A stretch of DNA of 64,000 nt, taken from NCBI RefSeq assembly GCF_000321225.1, contig NW_004450582.1:1101148-1165147 (forward strand). Direction: 5' to 3'. Position numbers and translations under genes: made by a program. Of this stretch, positions 57,791-64,000 are shown one piece after another; position 1 is the stretch's first letter; every line of letters begins with the position of its first letter. The DNA comes from Odobenus rosmarus divergens. Taxonomy: Eukaryota; Chordata; Mammalia; Carnivora; Odobenidae. The notes under the pieces were generated by a model. The model was not told the origin of the DNA, searched no databases, and saw only the letters and a program-made list of their open reading frames with translations.

Positions 57791-58198
57791 TACAGAAACA
57801 GCAAAGTAGCTGTGTTGTGTTTTGCTTCTAATTTATTTCTACTGAGAGGATACCATTCTAAAGGGACTTGGGTTTTGCAAAGTGTGCAGTAAATGTAGAT
57901 CCTGTGGTCATTGAAATTAAAGTCAATGTCATCCTCTCTCACCTAGTATAGATTTTCAGTTTGGAATTGGAGTTTTTTGGACAGGTTCTTATAGTTCTTA
58001 AGTTGCTAGTGTGAAAAAATTTTGGTCATGAGTTCACACTTTGACTTACAATTAGAAAAATAATGCACTTTATAGAACTGCCACTAAAAGGTATCACAAA
58101 TGTAATAACATTTTATAGAAAGCCTTTAGTGCAGACTTCATAGATTAAGACTTTTTAAAATGCCACAAGTCATTCACTCCACAGCAGAAAAAAAAAAT
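57791..58198. other. unassigned intronic sequence
   Basis: No feature recognised. Confidence 0.4.
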
Positions 58199-58212
58199 GA
58201 AAAGAAAACTTT

Positions 58213-58403
58213 TTTTTTTTTAAAGATTTTATTTATTTATTTGACAGACACAGTGAGAGAGGGAACACAAGCAGGGGGAGTGGGAGAGGGAGAAGCAGGC
58301 TTCCCGCTGAGCAGGGAGCCTGACGCGGGGCTCAATCCCAGGACCCTGGGATCATGACCTGCCGGAAGGCAGAAGCTTAACGACTGAGCCACCCAGGTGC
58401 CCC
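58213..58403 (-). mobile_element. CanSINE
   Basis: The duplication around aaaagaaaactttt (58199-58212) recurs as acaagaaaactttt (about 58405-58418). cctgccggaaggcag shows a few bases lost in the anticodon-region remnant. Confidence 0.95.
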
Positions 58404-58418
58404 AACAAGAAAACTTTT

Positions 58419-59384
58419 AATTCCACTATTCTGAAATAACTACTGTTCACAATATTTGGTACAGTCTCTTTGAAATCTTTTTTCTTCCCACTTTCCAGTG
58501 TCATTGAATATCAATAAATAGTAATTTTCACCCTTTTATTGATGATGGGAGAATACTTGAAGTTGTATTTGGGGTGATTTGTCAGCATGGTTTATTCTGA
58601 TTTGTTCTGTTGGGAGGCTAATGTCTAATTTTGAACACTTTGCTTGTTTCCGATCAAACGAAAATATTTTTTCATTTCTAATTTTTTCTGTTTTCAATTT
58701 TTTACTTATGCTGATACTTTTCAGGTATCAGTCCTTTTCTGTGCTATAACATAGGCTTCGTACTCTTTGCTTTCAGTTTTTATTTGACCCCAAATCCTAG
58801 ACCCTTCCTTTTCTTGTGTTACGCTACATACATGTTCACTCACTGCCTTTTTTTTTTTCCTGCTGACTCTCCTGTTTTCTTCATTTACCTATTTTGATTT
58901 TGCAAGAGCTCACTTAAACCATGGTTTGTATAAGAGAATATAGTATCCACAATAAGAGATGATAGTTTTCCTCAAGGTCTCTCTTTAGATGCTTGAAGTT
59001 TTGCTGGGTGAGTATTTTAGCACTGATTTCATTTATATAAAATTTAAGTTAGCTTTGGTGGGTTGTGTTAAACAGATTTGGATCATCACAGAACAACCTA
59101 AGTTAATGACAGGTTACAAACTTTCAGACATCTGCAATGGTATGTAAGGGGAAAAGTGGAATTTTAGTTAAAGTAGTTTAGCTATAGTACATCCCTGCTG
59201 GGAATTACTGCATGAAATTGTTTGCAGCTGTTAGTGATTGAAAATAGTTTCTTAAGGAAAATTCTGTAACAGCATAGTTGTCAACATTTTAACTTTAATG
59301 TATGCAGGGAAGGTGTTCAGTGCTTCACTACAGCCTTTTCAGTGATTTCTGGATATATTCTTAGATGGTATTAAAAATATATTA
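58419..59384. other. unassigned intronic sequence
   Basis: AT-rich, with no repeat or exon that I can support. Confidence 0.4.
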
Positions 59385-59684
59385 TTTTTTAGATCAGTTT
59401 TAGATTTACAGAAAAAGTGTAAAGATAGTGCAGTGACTTCTTATATACACTGTTACCCAACTTCCTCTCTTATTACATCTTATATTAGTATTTGTGATGA
59501 TTAATGAAGGAGTATTGGTACATCATTACTAACTGAAATTCACACTTTATTTAGCTTTCCTCAGTTTTTATCTGTCATTTTTCCTGTTTCAGGACCCTAC
59601 TATCTTAGATACCACATTACACTTAGTTGTCATGTATCCTTACGGTCCTTTTGGCTGTGACAGCTTGTTAGACCTTGTTTTTTT

Positions 59685-59856
59685 GTTTTTTTTTTTAAAG
59701 ATTTTATTTATTTCTTCACGAGAGACAGAGAGAGGCAGAGGGAGAAGCAGGATTCCCGCAGAGCAGGGAGCCCGATGTGGGGCTCGATCCCAGGACCTGG
59801 GATCATGATCTGAGCCGAAGGCAGACGCTTAACCATCTGAGCCACCCAGGCGCCCC
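59685..59856 (-). mobile_element. CanSINE, short GA-rich part
   Basis: Duplication tagaccttgttttt at about 59669-59682 and 59857-59870, inside the L1M. Confidence 0.95.
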
Positions 59857-61106
59857 TAGACCTTGTTTTTGATGACCTTCACAGTTGTGAGGAGTATTGG
59901 TCAGGTATTGTGTAGAATGCCCTTCAGTTGGAGTTAGTGTGACTTTGTTCTCATGATCAGACAGGCTTTTAGTCTTTTGAAAGGAAGATCACAGAAGTAA
60001 AATGCTGTTTTTATTACATCATATAAAAGGTATGTGCTATCAACATGACTTATCACTGCTGACAATGATCTTGATTACGTGTCCGAGTTAGTGTTTGGTA
60101 GGTTTCTGCCCTGAAAAGTTACTCTTCTTCTCTCCATGCTGTACTTTTAGAAGGAAGTCACTGTGCACAGCACACATTTAAGGAGTGGATAGTTTTACTT
60201 CTCCTCCCTGAGGGTGGGGTATCTAGATAGATTATTTAGATTTACTCTGCGTGGCAGATTTTTCTTTTCTCCCCATTTATGTATTTACTCAGTCATTTAC
60301 TTATATTGGTCTGTACTCATGGATATACATTATATACTTTGGGTTATAATCCAGTACTACTTTATTTTGTTGCTCAAGTTGTTTCAGCTTTGGCCATTGG
60401 GAGCTCTTTCAGTTGGCTCTTGTGTCCCTTTGACATGTCTCCATCAATGTGAGTGTTTTTTTTTTTTTTTTAATCATTTCCTTACTTTCTGGCATTAAAA
60501 GATGTTCCAGGGTCATCTTTTATATTTCCATTTCCTGTCCCAGTCCTAGAATCAGCTGGAAAGAATCTGTTTCATCTTCTTGGGAAATAGAAGCCAAGAT
60601 TTGCGTGCTGGGTTCTTGTTGCTACTGGGGTGTCATTGCCTCTAGACCCTCTTATTTGCAGAGCAGGAAACATATGTATGTATACAAACCCTGTATTTAC
60701 ACCCATCTATACATATTTCTCTATGTAGTCATATGTATCCATGTTAAGCAAAATATGAGTTCATATTTTGAGTCTATAACATAATATAAGTCTACAACTC
60801 TGCCTACCCCATTACCATTTGTATCATTCTGGCCTTCTCTTCTTGCTTATCTGTAAACTCATTGCAACCATGAAAAGAAACCTGGCTCCCACCGTCTGTC
60901 ATACATTTATGTAATTGTCAATCCGTTTATATACTTATAGCAGTATTGAAATTGGTAACTTATATTCTCTTTACAGAGAGTGAGAAACAACTTTATCAAC
61001 TAGAGTACAGTTCTTATGTCAGTTCCTTTTGCTTTTAGTTTAGATTCCATTCCTTTCTGTCCTATCCCACTTAGCGAAGTAGTTGCACACAGTAATAATA
61101 GTGTCA

Positions 61107-61301
61107 GGGGCGCCTGGGTGGCTCAGTCATTAAGCATCTGCCTTCAGCTCAAGTCATGATCTCAGGGTCTTGGGATCGAGCCCCGCATTGGGCTCCCTGT
61201 TTGGCGGGAAGCCTGCTTCTCCCTCTCCCACTCCCCCTGCTTGTGTTCCCTCTCTCGCTGTGTCTCTCTCTGTCAAATAAATAAATCTTCAAAAAAAAAA
61301 A
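61107..61301 (+). mobile_element. CanSINE
   Basis: Duplication aatagtgtcag (61096-61106) and aatagtatcag (61302-61312), inside the L1M. Confidence 0.95.
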
Positions 61302-62770
61302 AATAGTATCAGATCCTTTTGTTACAATTTTTGTTCCATCCTGGGATCCTTCTGACCTTCTAAATGATTTTTTTTTTTTAAAGTTTGCCTACATTAAAGT
61401 TCTCTCTTTGACCTGTAAAGTTCTCTGGGTTTTGACAAATGCATCATTTCATGTATCCATTACTAATAGTATCAAAGTATCATACATTAAAAAACCCCTG
61501 TTCTTCATTTATCACTCCCTTAATCCCCCCTCCCCTCTTCTCCCCCTCCCCCACAACCACTGATTTTTTTTTTTTAATTGTCCCTATAGTTTTGCCTTTT
61601 CCAGACATCATATAATTGGAATCATACAGCTTTTTCAGACTGGCTTCTTTCATTTATGAATATGCATTTAAGGTTCATTCATGTCTTCTTGTGACTAGAT
61701 AGCTCATTTCTTTTTATCACTTGATAATTTTGCATTATGTGGGTGTATCAGAGTTTGTGTATCTATTTATCGATGGACATCTTTGTTGCTTCCAGTTTTT
61801 GGCAACTATGAACAAAGCTGCTACAAATATTCATGGACAAGTTCTTGTGTAGACACAAGATCTCACATCTTTTGGGTAAATACCTAGGAACATGATTGCT
61901 GGATAATATGATAAGATTATTGTTAGCTTTATAAGATATTGCCAAACTGTTTTCCAGAGTGGCTGTGCCATTTTGCATTCCCATCAGCAATTAATGCAAG
62001 CTTCTGTTGCTTCTCATCCTTGTCAATTTTTGATATTGTCAGTTTTTTGGATTTTATGCATTCTAATAGGTATAGTAATATCTCATTGTTGCTTTAATTT
62101 GCCATTCCCTAATGACATTTAATGTTAAACATCTTTTCATATGCTGCTGTCCTTTGTATATTTTTCTTGGGGAGATACCTGTTCTGAACTTTTGCCCTTT
62201 TTTTAATAGGGTGGTCAGTTTTCTTATTGTTTTAAGAATTCTTTATATCTTTTTCATACAGTCGCTTTATCAGATATGTATTTTGCAGATATTTTCTTCT
62301 AGTCTGGCTTTTCTTTTTATTCTCTTATCTTTTCAGAGCAAATGTTTTATTTTTAATAAATCCCAACTTGTCAATTTCATGGATAGACTTTTGGTGTTGT
62401 ATTTTAAAAATGCATTGCCAAACTCAAGGCCATCTAGATTTTATCCTTTTTTTTTTTTTTTAGGAGTTTTATAATTTTACTTTTAGGTCTTTGATCCATT
62501 TTTAGTTCATTTTTACGAAAGGTGTAAAGTCTGTGTCTAGATTCACTTTATTCAGTTGTACCAGGACCAAGGAAATGAGATTTTTCAGTCAAGTAGATTA
62601 TAAATTGGGCTTAGGATTGAAAAGAAAGTGTTTTTATTTGATTTTTAAAAACCTTCTGCAAAATTCCTTAAGGGAAACAGTTGAGAAATGACTTGGAAAC
62701 TAAAATGTAGTAATTCATATAGACTGTGTGTTGAGATTGGTTTCTGGACATTTGTGGAAGATGGAATTGT

Positions 62771-62977
62771 GTTTGTTTTTTTTTTAAATAAAAGATTTTA
62801 TTTTTTATTTAAAAAAAGATTTTATTTATTTATTTGATAGAGAGCATAAGCAGGAAGGAGAGGGAGAAGCAGGCTCCCCACTTAGCAGGGAGCCTGATGT
62901 ATGACTCTATCCCAGGACCCTAGGATCATGACCTGAGCCAAAGGCAGACACTTAACCGACTGAGCCACCCAGGCACC
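62771..62977 (-). mobile_element. CanSINE with a duplicated tail
   Basis: Duplication tggaagatggaattgt (62755-62770) and tggaaggtggaattgt (62978-62993). aaagattttattt occurs twice, so the A-tail junction appears partly duplicated. Confidence 0.95.
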
Positions 62978-62993
62978 TGGAAGGTGGAATTGT

Positions 62994-63334
62994 TAATACA
63001 GAGTGATATCTATCAGTTCTTTCAGATTTAACCATAAGAAATAATTAATAAGGTTTTCTTTTTCGCAGAGAGGATCTGAAATAAGGGATTTGTAAGATGT
63101 ATGCTGAGAAGAGGCAGATGATGTATGTACCATCTAGAAACTTGAGACTTAACTGTATGGTCTTGAATCGTATCCCATGCCACTCTTCTTGCCAGAAAGA
63201 AGTGGTTTTTTCTAAGTACCTTTCTTTTGATATGTCAATAACACTGTTACTGACATTGGGGCCAGAATTTTTATATTGTTATGCTACGGGTAGAACCATT
63301 AGCTTCCAAAAAGCATCTAGTGAGGTCTGACATA
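62994..63334. other. unassigned intronic sequence with a strong acceptor-like site
   Basis: ggttttctttttcgcag ends near 63069, and an open frame of 77 codons starts with an ATG at 63097 (MYAEKRQMMYVPSRNL). I know no family with this sequence. A first coding exon is possible but weakly supported. Confidence 0.2.
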
Positions 63335-63545
63335 GTGAAAGTAGCAGCTTTGGTGTGGCAGGTGTTATATACATTATCTTTTTAAACTCTTAAAAGAGCT
63401 CTTTAAGGCAGTTCTCCTTGTTTCCATATTACAGGTAAGAAATGTGTTCAGAAAGATAAAGTGACTTGTCTGTGATCCATATGGAAAGAAAGGGACAGAG
63501 TTTGGATGGGAACTTTGATCTTTTTGACTCCAAAACTTTCCAGTT
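63335..63545 (-). mobile_element. MIR SINE, antisense
   Basis: The reversed MIR order is present: ggtgttatatacattatctt, ttccatattacaggtaagaa, gataaagtgacttgtctgtg and gacagagtttggatggga. The short frame at 63466-63648 overlaps it. Confidence 0.75.
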
Positions 63546-63869
63546 GGCTGTGAGATCTCTCATAAAAGAAAAAGTGCAAGGATTGTTACTATCAGGTGTC
63601 CTTAATTTTATTATTTTCTTTAAAATTGTACATAACTTAAATTACTGAGTTAAATGAGAATGGCTCAAAAATTGTGTTTTTGAGATACATGGAGATGATT
63701 TTAACCTTTTTCTTTTTTTCCTGTTGACTGATCTGCATCTTATTGGCCCAGAGGTGTGAATTATTAGAAAATGATTATAAAGAATGAAGTTCCTTTAAAG
63801 AGAGGAACTTGAGGGGTTTAGGAAAAATAAAACACATAATAGTAGAAGTAGCTAATTGTTTATACCTTT

Positions 63870-63972
63870 CTCCCACTGAATTGTAAGTTTCTTGAGGGCA
63901 GGGAACCAAACTCAATTATCTTTACACACAGTATATGATATACACTCACAAAATATTTGCTGAATGAAATAA
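63870..63972 (+). mobile_element. L2 3' end
   Basis: ccactgaattgtaagtttct, tgagggcagggaaccaaact and aaaatatttgctgaatgaaa match the L2 3' end. Confidence 0.85.
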
Positions 63973-64000
63973 CTGCTTACTAGCATACTCGTTACAGAAG

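Larger units (their letters stand above)
59385..62570 (-). mobile_element. old L1M fragment, antisense, about 3.2 kb, split by two CanSINEs
   Basis: A long, continuous L1 3' region read in reverse. It runs from agatcagttttagatttac and ttggctgtgacagcttgtta through gatgaccttcacagttgtga, caacatgacttatcactgc, aagttactcttcttctctcc and gggttataatccagtactac. The second half adds ttttccagacatcatataat, tgccaaactgttttccagag and ctgctgtcctttgtatattt. CanSINEs at 59683 and 61107 interrupt it. The open frames at 60214-60784 and 62112-62474 are read from it and are not genes. Confidence 0.85.

Overview
This is repeat-dense mammalian nuclear DNA from a caniform carnivore. About 47 tRNA-Lys-derived CanSINEs are visible, with heads like gcgcctgggtggctcag and CT-rich, (AAATA)n-tailed 3' ends. 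Their sequence (cccactccccctgcttgtgt type, no dog-type head) fits Arctoidea (bears, seals, mustelids and relatives) better than Canis; that placement rests on remembered family sequences.

Layout. Bases 1-55,600 hold no protein-coding gene I can support. They are intergenic or intronic DNA built from layered repeats: old MIR, L2, L1M and MaLR LTR pieces, a hAT-like DNA transposon and a Tigger end, then a 5'-truncated L1 (17,400-19,762), one very short carnivore L1 tail (31,391-31,564), and CanSINEs on both strands. Almost every CanSINE keeps a readable target-site duplication, so insertion order can often be reconstructed. Several targets were hit twice or three times.

Bases about 55,690-56,690 form a GC- and CpG-rich island with GC boxes, an NRF1-like site and a near-consensus 5' splice site at 56,415/56,416. 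The best reading is a promoter and untranslated first exon of a rightward gene, with most of 56,416-64,000 as intron 1. I cannot name the gene, and no coding exon is certain. Intron 1 holds an antisense L1M fragment of about 3.2 kb (59,385-62,570) and five CanSINEs.

The most unusual observation is a pair of CanSINEs on opposite strands (27,708-27,899 and 28,589-28,780). Both have the stretch between their A and B boxes replaced by the same 28 bases, which also occur in an old L1 piece at 29,025-29,052. The two SINEs have different 3' bodies but identical breakpoints, which points to local template switching or gene conversion. No operon, CRISPR array, tRNA gene or other multi-gene system was seen; nearly all open frames here are chance or lie inside repeats.
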